Shown: positions 16,827 to 26,192, numbered from the stretch's first letter. The stretch is 64,000 nucleotides of DNA from PALSA-555 sp963821325 (GCA_963821325.1 CAWGDC010000001.1:1-64000), one strand, 5' to 3'. The notes: generated from the letters alone by a model not told the origin. Translations and numbers: made by a program.

Positions 16827-19628
16827 CTATGACCCCCGCGGGCTCGTTGGCATACCGCGTTCATGGTTCGGCTCTGCGGTGACGCGCGCGCTGAGGGCCT
16901 GGACTCGTTCGAGGGAGTGGGCAAGCACTTGGTCGTAGGTCATGGCGATGCCTCGTGCCTCGGCGGCTGCGAGTTCGTCGGGGTCGAGGCGCTCGTCAAG
17001 TACGGCGAACGCAGCGGCACGGCGCCCCTCGGTTACGCCGGCGCGACGGATTCGTGGAAGCGCTCCACGCTCGAGCGCGGCTCGAAGCTCTGCTGCGGTG
17101 ACGGGGTCGCCATAGCGGATGAACAGAGGTATGGCCAGGTCCAGGACGGTCGAGGTGCTGCTGCGGTCAGCGCGATAGCCAACATCTCGAACGGATGCTT
17201 CGAGAGCCTCGAGGGCTTCGGTGGGCGTGCCGTGCCGGAGGTGGTGGAGCGCCAGCATGCTGAGCGCGCCACTGCGGTTGAAGGTGTTCTCGCCGCCGCC
17301 GGTGAGGCTTCGGCGGAGCCACTCGCCGGCGCTGGGGTCACCGGACAAGACCAAGATGTAGCCGAGCGAGAAGTACGCGCCGCTCATGATTGAGGGGCAT
17401 TCAGCTGCAGTTGCGAGTTCGACTGCCTCCTCAGCTGCGGCGCGGGCTTGGGTCAGGTATTCGGCACCCCGGAACGAGAGTCCGGTGGCGGCCAGCCCTT
17501 GCGCCATCGCGATGTCGGCTGGGTTCTCGGCCGCTCGACCCGCGGCGAGCGCTCGGTCGAAGTGAGTCGCTGGGTCGTCCCGAGCTGTCCAGAGCGCCAC
17601 GTTGCCGAGCGCACACTCTGCGATCCAACGCGCCGGATCTGCTTCGCGGGACAGTCGAACGGCCTCGTCGGCAAGCTCGACGGCTCGGTCGTAGTCGCCG
17701 TTGGCGCGCGCGAGTTCGCCCGAGACTGCCAGCGCCGTTGGGTAGAGCGGGTGTTCGGCGACGTTGTCGAGGTCGAGCGTGGCTTCTACGAGTCCGGCGA
17801 GGAGGCGAGCTTGGATCGCCCAGAACGCCTGACGCGAAAAGGCGCTGACAATCCGAAGGGCGCCGGCGACTTCTTCGGTCTCGATCGCCCAGCCCAGCGC
17901 GCTGCGCAGATTCTCTGCCTCGGGCGTAAGGCGTCGGGTCCAAAGCGCTTCGTCGACGGTTCGCAGGCCCTGGCCTGCCTGCTCGGCGAACTCGACGAAG
18001 TACTCAAGATGTCGATCACGCGTCGCGACGGTGTCGGCGGCGATGGCGCCGAGCCGTTCGAATGCGTACTGGCGGATCGTCTCCAAGAGCCGGTATCGAG
18101 TCCAACCGTGGTGCTCCTCAACCGTGAGCAGCGACTTGTCGACGAGGCGGCTGAGCAGATCCCACGTCTCATCCTCGCCGCCGCCCTCGGTGACCAGCTC
18201 TGCTGCTTCCAGGGTGAAGCCCCCCGAGAACACCGACACCCGAGCCAAAACGGCCCGCTCCGGCTCATCCAGGAGGTCATAGGACCAGTCGACCGCGGCT
18301 CGCAGCGTCTCATGGCGCGAGACGCCCCGGCGCCGGCTCCCCGAGAGGAGTGCGAAGCGACGATCCAGCCGCTCGGCGATCTCACTCGGCGACAAGGAGG
18401 TGGCTCTCGCTGCCGCCAACTCAAGCGCTAAGGGGATCCCGTCCAGGTGGCGACAGATCTCCAACACGGGACGGAGGTTCTCGGCGTCGACGCGGAACTC
18501 GGGCCGCAGCATCTGTACCCGATCCACGAACAACCGCACCGGCGCGCTCGACAACGCCTCTTCGACATCCAACGTGTCGTCTGGAACACGCAGCGGTCGC
18601 ACCGGCCATAGGCGTTCGCCCTCGAGAGCTAGCGCCTCGCGGCTCGTCGCGAGCAGGCGCAGCCGCGGACACCTCGAACTGGCCTCCTGCGCGAACGCCG
18701 CGATCCCGTCGATGAGGTGCTCGCAGTTGTCGAGCACTACCAAAAGAGCTTTGGCCTGCAGGAACTCGAGCACCGCGTCCAACACGGGCAAGCCCCCACG
18801 CGGCACGACACCCAGCGACGTGGCCACAGCCATCGCGACACCATCTTCGTCCGAAACCGACGCCAAATCGCAGAACCACGCCCCGTCCTCAAAGTCGACG
18901 GCGACCTCGTCTGCGACCTGTAACGCCAAGCGCGTCTTGCCCACGCCTCCCACCCCGAGCAACGTCACCAACCGCGACTGCTCGAGCAGTGCGGACACGG
19001 CCACAAGCTCCTCAGTGCGGCCCAAAAAACTCGTCGCTGGTACCACCACATTGCCCATTGAGCGGCCCAAAGAATGGAGCGGCGCGAACTCCGCATCCAA
19101 TCCCGGTCCCACCAACTGAAAGATCCGCTCCGAGCGAGACAGGTCACGCAGCAGATGTTCCCCAAGCTCAACCAAGTCCAGATCCTCGGGAAGCACGTCT
19201 CGAGCCAACTCTTCGGTCACCAAGGACACCAACACCTGACCACCGTGCGCGACTGCCATCAGCCGAGCTGCCCGGTTCAACGCCGGGCCGAAATAGTCAT
19301 CGGCGCGAAGCTCCGCCGCGCCGGTATGGACCCCCATCCGAACCCGCAGCCGCTCGACTCCCACCCAAGGCTCAACTGCCATCCCACGCTGGCCCGCCGC
19401 CGCGGCCCGCAAGGCACCCTCGGCGTCGCCAAACGCGGCGTGTAACCCGTCCCCAGTGGTCTTCACCACCACCCCACCGTGACCCTCAACCACGTTCCGC
19501 AGGATCTCATCGTGGCGGGCCAACGCCGAGCGCATCGCCTCCGGGTGCTCCTCCCACAGACGCGTCGACCCCTCAAGATCGGTGAACAGAAACGTCACCG
19601 TTCCCATCGGCAACCCAGCCACTCCCAC
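16827..19628 (-). CDS. Adenylate/guanylate cyclase domain, NB-ARC ATPase and TPR regulator
   Basis: A protein of about 933 residues in three parts. Residues 1-165 form a class III cyclase domain: TVTFLFTDLEGSTRLWE with the first metal Asp, VVKTTGDGLHAAF with the second, and ALNRAARLMAVAHGGQVLVS. Next comes an NB-ARC/AAA ATPase with P-loop LLGVGGVGKTRLALQVADEV, Walker B ALLVVLDNCEHL and LLATSREAL. The last 350 residues are helical TPR-like repeats. Such proteins are large STAND-type signal regulators; whether this one makes a cyclic nucleotide is unknown. I start at GTG 19628 because a GGGGG ribosome site precedes it and the paralogue next door has the same start. No DNA-binding domain is seen. 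Confidence 0.85.
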   Translation of the reverse strand: MGVAGLPMGTVTFLFTDLEGSTRLWEEHPEAMRSALARHDEILRNVVEGHGGVVVKTTGDGLHAAFGDAEGALRAAAAGQRGMAVEPWVGVERLRVRMGVHTGAAELRADDYFGPALNRAARLMAVAHGGQVLVSLVTEELARDVLPEDLDLVELGEHLLRDLSRSERIFQLVGPGLDAEFAPLHSLGRSMGNVVVPATSFLGRTEELVAVSALLEQSRLVTLLGVGGVGKTRLALQVADEVAVDFEDGAWFCDLASVSDEDGVAMAVATSLGVVPRGGLPVLDAVLEFLQAKALLVVLDNCEHLIDGIAAFAQEASSRCPRLRLLATSREALALEGERLWPVRPLRVPDDTLDVEEALSSAPVRLFVDRVQMLRPEFRVDAENLRPVLEICRHLDGIPLALELAAARATSLSPSEIAERLDRRFALLSGSRRRGVSRHETLRAAVDWSYDLLDEPERAVLARVSVFSGGFTLEAAELVTEGGGEDETWDLLSRLVDKSLLTVEEHHGWTRYRLLETIRQYAFERLGAIAADTVATRDRHLEYFVEFAEQAGQGLRTVDEALWTRRLTPEAENLRSALGWAIETEEVAGALRIVSAFSRQAFWAIQARLLAGLVEATLDLDNVAEHPLYPTALAVSGELARANGDYDRAVELADEAVRLSREADPARWIAECALGNVALWTARDDPATHFDRALAAGRAAENPADIAMAQGLAATGLSFRGAEYLTQARAAAEEAVELATAAECPSIMSGAYFSLGYILVLSGDPSAGEWLRRSLTGGGENTFNRSGALSMLALHHLRHGTPTEALEALEASVRDVGYRADRSSTSTVLDLAIPLFIRYGDPVTAAELRAALERGALPRIRRAGVTEGRRAAAFAVLDERLDPDELAAAEARGIAMTYDQVLAHSLERVQALSARVTAEPNHERGMPTSPRGS

Positions 19629-19701
19629 CCCCTTTCCGTTCGCATCAGTCGCACAGGTCAATACCGGCGGCGCAGGAGGGCTCGCCGAGGTTCGACGATC
19701 C

Positions 19702-22471
19702 TCAGTCGCCAGAGGGTCCCGGCGCGGTTCCCGCTATGGAGGCGATGTGCGTCCGGATGGCTTGTTGTGACCATTCGATCATTTGCTCATAGGACATGTT
19801 GGCGCCTCGATCCGCGAGTCGTTGGTAGGCATCATCGCCGAGGGAACCTCTGGCGGCCTCGACGGCTTGCTGGTGCTCAAGGTTCGTCTGCCCCGCCGGG
19901 TCACCGATGTGCGCAATTGCTGCGAGTGGGCCTTGGTCGGTGATTCCGGCGACGGTCGCGACCAGGTCGTAGGCCCCGGACGCGGCGAGGAGGTTCGCGG
20001 CGAACCAGATGATTCCGAGTGCTGTGGGTCGGTTGCCGACCCGATCGGCATGGGCTTGTCCGGTCAGTACGGCTTCGAGGCCGCCTCGGGTGTCGCCGAG
20101 AACGTGTCGGATCTGGGCCAGCAGCTCGAGCACATCCGCGTAGACGACGTCGCTGGCTCCTTGCTCGGTCAAGCTGATGCTCTCTTCGAGGGCCGCTAAG
20201 GCTTCTTCGGGTCGGCTGCGCCACCACGCCCACGCGTAGGCGTAGAGGGCGATCACCAGATTCGACGGATTGCCAAGTTCACGTGCTCGCGCCAGCAGCG
20301 GCTCGATCTCTTCTCGTGCCCGCTCAGTGTCATCTACGAGCGCCGAGAAGATCACCACGATCAGGCTGAGGTTCAGGGCGCCCCAGGCATTCCCGAGGGC
20401 CTGGAGCTGTTCTGCAGCCTGGCGCAGCATTTCGGAGCCCTGCGCGAAGTCACGCAGCGCCACCACCATCGCGCGCCCCGCCCACGCGAGGGCCGGCTGT
20501 TGACAGGTTGGCGGGACTCCGTCGGCGACCGCGGCGGCCCCGAACCGCTCGGCGGCTTCTGGGTCGCCGCGGTTGAGGGCACCGAAGGCGGCGGTTCCGA
20601 GCACCGCTGCTCGTAGCTCAAGGGGTACACCGCTGAGTCGAGCGGTGGCCCGCTCGGCCCAGGCACCAATTCCACAGAACCGGGCTGTGGTGACGAAGAT
20701 CCCCAGCCAGGCGATGATCCCGAGTCCCAGCTGCACGTCGTGTGTGCTGTCGGCATCCAACGCCCAACCGACGGCCGCTCGGAGGTTGTCAAGCTCGCCG
20801 AGCGCGGTCGTCGACGCTTCGAGTTCCTGGTCCGTCATGAGTTGCGGGCCGAACCGTTCCGCAAGACCGGCGTAGTAGCTGGCATGTCGGCGCCGGATCG
20901 CCTCGATGTCATCTCGGCCTCGAAGCTGCTCACGGCCGTACTGACGAATGGTCTCCAACATGGCGTAGCGAGTTGCGCCGAGGCTCTGTCCATCAGTGTG
21001 CAGCATCGACTTGCGAACCAAGCTCGCCAGTGCCTCGATGACCTCCCAAGAATCGAGCCCGTCCCCGGCCACCGCGGTCGCGGCCTGGGATTCGAAGGAA
21101 CCGGGGAACACGCTGAGCCGATCGAAGACCAGACGCTCAACGTCGTCGAGCAGCGAATACGACCACTCAACTGTCGCCCGCAACGTCTGATGCCGCTCGA
21201 CGCCGCCCCGCCGGCCGCCGCTGAGCAGACGGAACCGCTCGTCCAGCAGTCCGGCGATCTCGGTCGGACTCATCGAGACGATGCGAGCCGCCGCCAGCTC
21301 GATCGCCAGGGGGATTCCATCCAAGCGTTCGCAGATCTCGCCCACCGCGGCCTGCATCGTCCCATCAAGCTCAAGGTCGGGGCGCGCCGCCTCGGCCCGG
21401 TCGAGGAACAGCTGGACCGCGTCCCCAGTCCCGATCGACCGGAGCCCATACACGCGCTCCCCCTCAGCTGACAGCACCTCCCGGCTGGTGGCCAGCACAT
21501 GGACATGCCGCGCAATCTCGAAGCACGAGCTCGGCGAAGTGAGCCGCCTCATCAAGCAGATGTTCGCAATTATCCAGCAGCACCAACGCATGCTTGGTAC
21601 GTAGGAACTCGACCGCGCTCTGCTCATAAGACAACCCAGGACGTTGCGGGACGTCCAACGCGGCCGCGACGACCTCCGCCAATCCCTCCGCATCGGTCGC
21701 AGCCGCGAGCTCGCACAACCACACCCCATCCCCGAAATCGGAGACAAGATCCGCGCCGGCCTGGATCACCAGCCTGGTCTTGCCGACGCCACCGACACCG
21801 GTCACCGTCACGAGCCGATTGTCCCGGGCGAGATCCGTCACAGCCTTCACCGCCGCCTCCCGCCCGATGAAGCTCGTCAACTGAACCGGAAGATTGCCCA
21901 GGAACACATCGAGCGAACGTAACGCCGGGAACTCCGAGACCAGACCCGTCCCGCCGAGTTGGAACACACGCTCCGGGCGCGACAAGTCGCGCAGCCGATG
22001 CTCACCCAGATCAACAAGCTCCGAGCCCGCCGGGAGCTGATCCCGGACCAACAATTCGCTCGCCTGAGAAACCAGCACCTGACCGCCGTGCCCCGCTGCC
22101 ATCAGCCGCGCCGCTCAATTCAGCGCCGCACCGAAATAGTCGCCATCACGGAACTCGGCCGCCCCGGCATGGATCCCCATCCTCACCCGCAAAGGCGCGG
22201 TCGTCCCCCACGCCTCCGCCCCCAGCTCGCGCTGGCCGGCCGCGGACGCCTCCAGCGCGTCCGCAACCGAAGCAAACACCGCGTGGAGCCCATCGCCCGT
22301 GGTCTTCACGACATGGCCACCCTGACGCTCGACCGCGCCCCGCAAGATCTCGTCGTGCCGCGCCAACGCTCGCCGCATCGCTTCGGGCTCGTCCTCCCAC
22401 AGCCGCGTCGAGCCAACCAGATCCGTGAACAGAAACGTCACAGTCCCCGTCGGCCACCCAGACACACCCAC
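19702..22471 (-). pseudogene. Second cyclase/NB-ARC/TPR regulator, disrupted
   Basis: A paralogue of the upstream-numbered neighbour at 16827-19628, same strand. GTG at 22471 starts TVTFLFTDLVGSTRLWE and runs to YFGAALN, where a TGA near 22112 replaces the CGA expected for Arg (the paralogue reads ALNRAARLM). The same frame then continues AARLMAAGHGGQVLVS through the P-loop TGVGGVGKTRLVIQAGADL. A frame change near 21520 leads into HVLATSREVLSAEGERVYGL and the TPR-like half, ending at 19702. One nonsense change plus one frameshift make it likely nonfunctional as a full protein. An IS110-type element sits about 170 bp upstream of its start and may have cut its promoter. Confidence 0.8.
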
Positions 22472-22638
22472 CCCCTCCGCGGCCCATCAGTACAGCACCC
22501 CGCCGACACGTCTACGCCCCAAACCCAGAACGCTCACCACACCAAGTCAAAGCACCCCAGAGATGAGCAACTCAACGCAGGAAACCACTCCCAATCTCGC
22601 CAACCCGACTACCAGGATGGATACACCCTTGATCCCAT

Positions 22639-22672
22639 GAAGGAGCGGGGCCTCCGCTCCCCGTGACGGCCC
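22639..22672. repeat. Left end of the IS with terminal repeat and hairpin
   Basis: TGAAGGAGCGGG (22639-22650) is the left copy of the 12-bp inverted repeat. It is followed by CCGCTCC, which pairs with the GGAGCGG inside the repeat to form a 7-bp hairpin with a short GC loop. Confidence 0.6.
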
Positions 22673-22720
22673 GAGCGGCATGCTCGGGTTGCTCACTGTC
22701 ACCGAGAAGGGAGGCCCGCT

Positions 22721-23737
22721 GTGTCGCAACAGTACGTGGGGATTGATCTGCATCGCCGGCGTTCGGTGGTGGTGCGGATGGATGCGTCAGGTGAGACGTT
22801 CTCGACGGTCAGCGTCGAGAACGACCCAGTCGCCCTGTCTGCTCAGATCGCTGAGGCCGGCCCAGATGTCGACGCGGTGCTCGAGGCGACCTATGGGTGG
22901 TATTGGGCGGCCGATCTCTTGGAAGCCGCGGGAGCTCGGGTGCACTTGGCCCATCCGTTGGGGATTGCGATGTTCGCCCACCAGCGGGTCAAGAACGATC
23001 GTCGCGACGCAGCGAACCTGGCCGACTTGTTGCGCCTGGGCCGCCCGCCGGAGTCTTGGATCGCGCCGCCTGAGGTCCGGGAGGTTCGCGAGTTGGTGCG
23101 GTATCGAGCCAAGCTCGTCGCGTTGCGCTCGGGGCTCAAGGCTCAGGTGCATGCGGTCCTCGCCAAGGAAGGAGTCGCAGTCGCCGTCAGTGACCTTTTC
23201 GGGGTGGCTGGCAACCGGATGCTCGACGAGCTTGAGCTCGCGGCCCCGTATGCGGCACGCATCGCATCGCTGCGTGAACTCATCGCGCTCTATGACCGTG
23301 AGGTCGCTCGCTTCGAGGCCGACGCCCAACGGCGACTCAGCCGACATGACGGCTATCGAGTCATCCAAGCCATCCCCGGAGTCGGGCCGGTCCTGGCCGC
23401 AGTCTTTGTGGCCGAGATCGGCGACGTGACCCGCTTCCCGGGACCCAAGCAACTCACCTGCTGGGCTGGACTGACCCCCCGTCACCATGAGTCCGACACG
23501 GTCGTGCGACGCGGCTCGATCACCAAGCAAGGCTCACGGCTGGTGCGCTGGGCAGCCGTGGAGGCCGTCGCCCGCCAGCGTGGCGCCACCAAGATCCAGG
23601 TCGACCGTCGACGCATCGCCGAGCGACGCGGCAAGAGCGTCGCGGCCGTCGCCGCGGCGCGCAAGGTTCTCACGCTCGTCTACTACGGCTTACACGACGG
23701 AGACATCCGTGCCCTGCGCCAGCCAAAGGCAGCGTGA
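22721..23737 (+). CDS. IS110-family transposase (DEDD recombinase)
   Basis: A 338-residue transposase. The N-terminal RuvC-like domain has the DEDD residues Asp9 (YVGIDLHRR), Glu55 (AVLEATYGWY), Asp93 and Asp96 (VKNDRRDAANLADLL). A coiled middle part (ELIALYDREVARFEADAQRR) links to the C-terminal Tnp20 domain with AIPGVGPVLAAVFVAEIG, TCWAGLTPRHHESD and GSITKQGSRLVRWAAVEA, which carries the catalytic Ser. The frame is complete. GTG at 22721 follows a GGAGG-like site. Family members work with a structured guide (bridge) RNA from the noncoding end of the element; the candidate region here is 3' of the gene. Confidence 0.95.
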   Translation: MSQQYVGIDLHRRRSVVVRMDASGETFSTVSVENDPVALSAQIAEAGPDVDAVLEATYGWYWAADLLEAAGARVHLAHPLGIAMFAHQRVKNDRRDAANLADLLRLGRPPESWIAPPEVREVRELVRYRAKLVALRSGLKAQVHAVLAKEGVAVAVSDLFGVAGNRMLDELELAAPYAARIASLRELIALYDREVARFEADAQRRLSRHDGYRVIQAIPGVGPVLAAVFVAEIGDVTRFPGPKQLTCWAGLTPRHHESDTVVRRGSITKQGSRLVRWAAVEAVARQRGATKIQVDRRRIAERRGKSVAAVAAARKVLTLVYYGLHDGDIRALRQPKAA

Positions 23738-23955
23738 GACGACTCGGACCCCAGCGGAGTGCGCGCTCGCTGAGCTGCGTGACCCCCAATCTTTGGCGCG
23801 GTCGAACCTTTGACTGAGCCCACCCGCTGAGGCCGAACGGCTCCATGCCGCCACCAGCGCGGCGAAGGGATGCACGGCAGCCGAGTCAGGCCTGCCCACA
23901 ACCACGGTCATGCACTGGAGCCACCAAACGCACCTTGACAACACCCGCTCCTTCA
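23738..23955 (+). ncRNA. Candidate bridge-RNA region in the right end of the IS
   Basis: The 218 bases after the transposase stop contain no sensible reading frame, and end at the terminal inverted repeat. In the IS1111 branch of IS110 elements the guide RNA that selects target and donor DNA is encoded in this position. I could not fold the sequence, so the call rests on position and size alone. Confidence 0.35.
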
Positions 23956-23960
23956 GGGAT

Positions 23961-23990
23961 GCAGCTCACGCCCTACCGGGCGTGAGCTGC
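23961..23990. terminator. Perfect 13-bp hairpin next to the IS right end
   Basis: GCAGCTCACGCCC (23961-23973), loop TACC, and the exact complement (23978-23990) form a GC-rich stem with no mismatch. There is no T-run, so it could be a factor-assisted terminator, or a palindromic target of the IS, since IS1111-type elements often insert beside or into such repeats. Confidence 0.45.
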
Positions 23991-23996
23991 CCAAGG

Positions 23997-24089
23997 TGGT
24001 AGCGCGCTGGTAGTTGGTAGCGCTCCGGTCCGAGTGGCTGGTAGCCGTTGCGGGCCCGCGGCACGGGCGCGTGGTAGGTCGATTGGTAG
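23997..24089 (+). repeat. Six TGGTAG direct repeats before the excisionase gene
   Basis: TGGTAG begins at 23997, 24008, 24015, 24039, 24072 and 24084, all in one direction. Spacings are 11, 7, 24, 33 and 12 bases, several near one helical turn. Their position just before an excisionase/integrase pair suggests arm-type integrase or excisionase binding sites (inference). They are not in a coding region. Confidence 0.5.
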
Positions 24090-24160
24090 GTGCGTGCGGA
24101 CCATCGGCAGGTACTGCGGCAGGTCCGCTGCCGCAGACGCCGACTCCGGAGGTCCGCCTG

Positions 24161-24412
24161 ATGTCTGAACCCGTGCTCACCCCAACACCTGTCGAGCCAC
24201 GCAGCGCTGACCGGCCGGTCTTGCTGAGCCCCGAGGAGCTGGCGGGTGTGCTTGGCGTGCCGGTGGCAACGATCTATCGCTGGCGAAGCCACGATGAGGG
24301 CCCGCACAGCTTCCGGATCGGTCGCCACGTCCGCTACCGCCTCGACGAGGTCGACGAGTGGCTCGACTCGAGAAGGGACCAGGTTTCGCGTCCGAACGAG
24401 CTGCGGGCCTGA
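24161..24412 (+). CDS. Excisionase-like helix-turn-helix protein
   Basis: An 83-residue protein with a MerR-like winged helix of the excisionase type: LLSPEELAGVLGVPVATIYR, WRSHDEGP, and FRIGRHVRYRLDEVDEWLDS. The ATG at 24161 follows GGAGG by eight bases. It converges with the integrase gene, the two stops being eight bases apart, so it probably steers that enzyme toward excision. The paralogue at 37047-37265 shares GFRIGRHVRYR and lies in the right-hand element. Confidence 0.85.
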   Translation: MSEPVLTPTPVEPRSADRPVLLSPEELAGVLGVPVATIYRWRSHDEGPHSFRIGRHVRYRLDEVDEWLDSRRDQVSRPNELRA

Positions 24413-24419
24413 TCGTCAG

Positions 24420-25520
24420 TCATCGGCAGCCGTCGGTCTCGCCCTCGAGCGCGAGCCGGTTGAGGCGCTTCATCACGACGTCGCTCGTCTGCGGCAGCAG
24501 GTGGCCGTAACGATCCAGGACGGTGACGACGCTGGTGTGGCCCGCTCGTTGAGCGATCTCGGTGGGGCTTGCCCCAGCGGCGATCCACAAGGCGACCGCG
24601 CTGTGGCGGAGATCGTGGATGCGAAAGCCGTCGAGGCCAGCTTCCGTGACGGCAGGATACCAGAACCGCTGCCGGAACAGGCGGTGGCGGACCGGGCCGC
24701 CACCGGGCGCGGTGAAGACCAGGTCGTCGTCGCGGCCTCCAGCGGGCATGGCTGCCGTGAGGGCGCTGACGACGATCTCGGGGATCGGCACGGTTCGACG
24801 ACCGGCGCGGGTCTTCGGCGGTCCGAAGATGATGTCGCCGCTGATCTCGACCGAGATCTCGGCCACCTCGACCTGCCCGCGCCGCAGGTCGACCCGACGC
24901 CACCGAAGCCCCACGAGCTCGCCCAGTCGCAGCCCGCCGTATGCGCCCAGGAGGACGAACGCCTCGTAGCGCGGGTGGATGGTGCTGGCCAGGCCTCGGA
25001 TCTGCGAGGGTCCGATGAAGCGCATCTCCTGGCGCTGAACGCTCGGGAGGCGAACGTCGTCACAGGGGTTCCTGGGGAGGAGTCGGCTCCTGACCGCGCC
25101 GGCCATCGTCTTGCGCAGGATCTGGTGGCACTTGTGCACGGTGGTCGGCGACAGCCGCGCCGAGAGCCCGTTCACCCAGGCTTGGACGTCCTCGTGGGCG
25201 ATGCGGGCGAGGGGCGTGTCACCGAAGGCCGGCAGGATCTGGGTCCGGACATAGACCTCGTCGCGGGCAAGCGTGCTCGGGCGCAACGCGTGCCGCTCGG
25301 AGTCCCGGAAGCGGATCACCCAGTCGCGAAGGCGCATCCGGCCCCGAGCGGGGTCGATCCATGAGCCCTCCGCCTTGGCGACCTCGGCGACGGCGAGGAA
25401 TCGCTCGGCGTCGCTTCGCTTGGCGAACTGCTTGGACCGCTCACGCCCGTTGGGTGCTCGATACCGAGCCAGGTAGGCGGTGCCACCACCGTCGAGCCTG
25501 CGCCGTCGTACGTATCCCAT
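24420..25520 (-). CDS. Tyrosine recombinase (phage-type integrase) A
   Basis: A 366-residue integrase with an N-terminal arm-binding domain (AYLARYRAPNGRERSKQFAK), a SAM-like core-binding domain (about 70-160) and a catalytic domain. Catalytic Arg is in GGLRLGELVGLRW, the HxxR in FRIHDLRHSAVALWI, the second His in RAGHTSVVTVL and the nucleophile Tyr in DRYGHLLPQ. It appears complete. Its start is about 120 bp from the left copy of the 43-bp tRNA-Val repeat, so it may have served an element that used the same tRNA site. It is clearly related to integrase B at 42380 but not a close copy. Confidence 0.92.
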   Translation of the reverse strand: MGYVRRRRLDGGGTAYLARYRAPNGRERSKQFAKRSDAERFLAVAEVAKAEGSWIDPARGRMRLRDWVIRFRDSERHALRPSTLARDEVYVRTQILPAFGDTPLARIAHEDVQAWVNGLSARLSPTTVHKCHQILRKTMAGAVRSRLLPRNPCDDVRLPSVQRQEMRFIGPSQIRGLASTIHPRYEAFVLLGAYGGLRLGELVGLRWRRVDLRRGQVEVAEISVEISGDIIFGPPKTRAGRRTVPIPEIVVSALTAAMPAGGRDDDLVFTAPGGGPVRHRLFRQRFWYPAVTEAGLDGFRIHDLRHSAVALWIAAGASPTEIAQRAGHTSVVTVLDRYGHLLPQTSDVVMKRLNRLALEGETDGCR

Positions 25521-25946
25521 CGCCCGCTACCCGCCCGGCCGCGGACTTCCCGCGGACTTTCGCGGACTTTTCGCGGACTTGGGACGGCTCCGCCGGCGGG
25601 GACACGCGCCGGGATGGGTTGTGACCTGGGGTTTTGTGGTGGGCGGTAGAGGATTTGAACCTCTGACCCCTTCCGTGTCGACGAAGTCAGGAGGATCTTG
25701 CACTGGCCGGCTGAGGCGCGAAATGAGTCCCGACCTGCGAAAACACTTGGCAGTAGTTCTCGTCGCTTGTCGGCGTTTTTCGTTCTCCCGCGGCCCAGCC
25801 GCGGCCCAGGGCCTGACGGCGATGTCAGGTCCCCGAAGCTGGTGGGAGTCGAAGTGGGCTCGCAGGCGCGGCCACTGCGCCAGCGTGTGACCGTGATGAA
25901 CCCAGCGATCGCGTGACCTGCCGAACGTGCGGCGTAACGTGGAAGC
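25521..25946. other. Intergenic stretch holding the left att copy
   Basis: Apart from the 43-bp tRNA-derived repeat at 25639-25681 I see no gene. Upstream of integrase A, 25550-25580 has three short GCGGACTT direct repeats (GCGGACTTtc spaced by about ten bases), possibly protein-binding sites. A TAACGT hexamer near 25936 lies just before the next gene start. Confidence 0.45.
25639..25681 (-). other. Left attachment site: 43-bp copy of the tRNA-Val 3' part
   Basis: Forty-three bases are identical to 43585-43627, which is the 3' half of the tRNA-Val gene (acceptor strand, T arm, variable loop and 3' anticodon arm). The match fails at the next base, then five more agree. The remaining tRNA is missing here, so this is an attL/attR-type duplication and not a gene. 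Confidence 0.8.
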
Positions 25947-26174
25947 GTGGCGACTGACCCGCTCGATGTCGAGGACGACTTCCGCAGCACCGTCGCGGGC
26001 GTCCGAAGTGAGCTCATCGCCGCGGGCGAGAACAAGGCTCCCGCGGGCGGCGAATACGCATCGCCGCTGGGACCCGAGGAGCGGGAAGCCATTGTGCGCC
26101 TCGTCCGCGACGGCACCTATCACAAGGCTGCCGCCAAGATCGGAAAGATCGACCCCGAGCTCGCGGATCAGTAG
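25947..26174 (+). CDS. Small acidic protein, possible antitoxin
   Basis: A 75-residue protein with GTG start. It is acidic at the N-terminus (DPLDVEDDF) and ends LVRDGTYHKAAAKIGKIDPE. I do not recognise a family. TAACGT six bases before the GTG could be a -10 of a leaderless transcript. The next gene begins 18 bases after the stop on the same strand and is broken. The small-acidic-then-larger-gene order resembles a toxin-antitoxin operon, but this is only inferred from layout. Confidence 0.5.
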   Translation: MATDPLDVEDDFRSTVAGVRSELIAAGENKAPAGGEYASPLGPEEREAIVRLVRDGTYHKAAAKIGKIDPELADQ

Positions 26175-26192
26175 CAACAGCCCCCTTGGCCC

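Larger units (their letters stand above)
22639..23955 (+). mobile_element. IS110/IS1111-type insertion sequence
   Basis: The transposase gene is bracketed by an exact 12-bp inverted repeat, TGAAGGAGCGGG at 22639-22650 and its complement at 23944-23955. If these mark the ends the element is about 1.3 kb with an 82-base left and a 218-base right noncoding end. Subterminal inverted repeats and a long right end are typical of the IS1111 branch. No target duplication is evident, as expected for this family. It lies between the disrupted cyclase gene and a perfect palindrome. Confidence 0.7.

Noticed and set aside
23690..23944. 84-residue frame antisense in the IS right end
   Set aside because: No similarity to a passenger protein; the region is better explained as the noncoding end of the IS.
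25639..25710. tRNA-like sequence at the left repeat
   Set aside because: Only the 3' part of tRNA-Val is present; the 5' acceptor strand and D arm are missing, so it is an att copy and not a tRNA gene.
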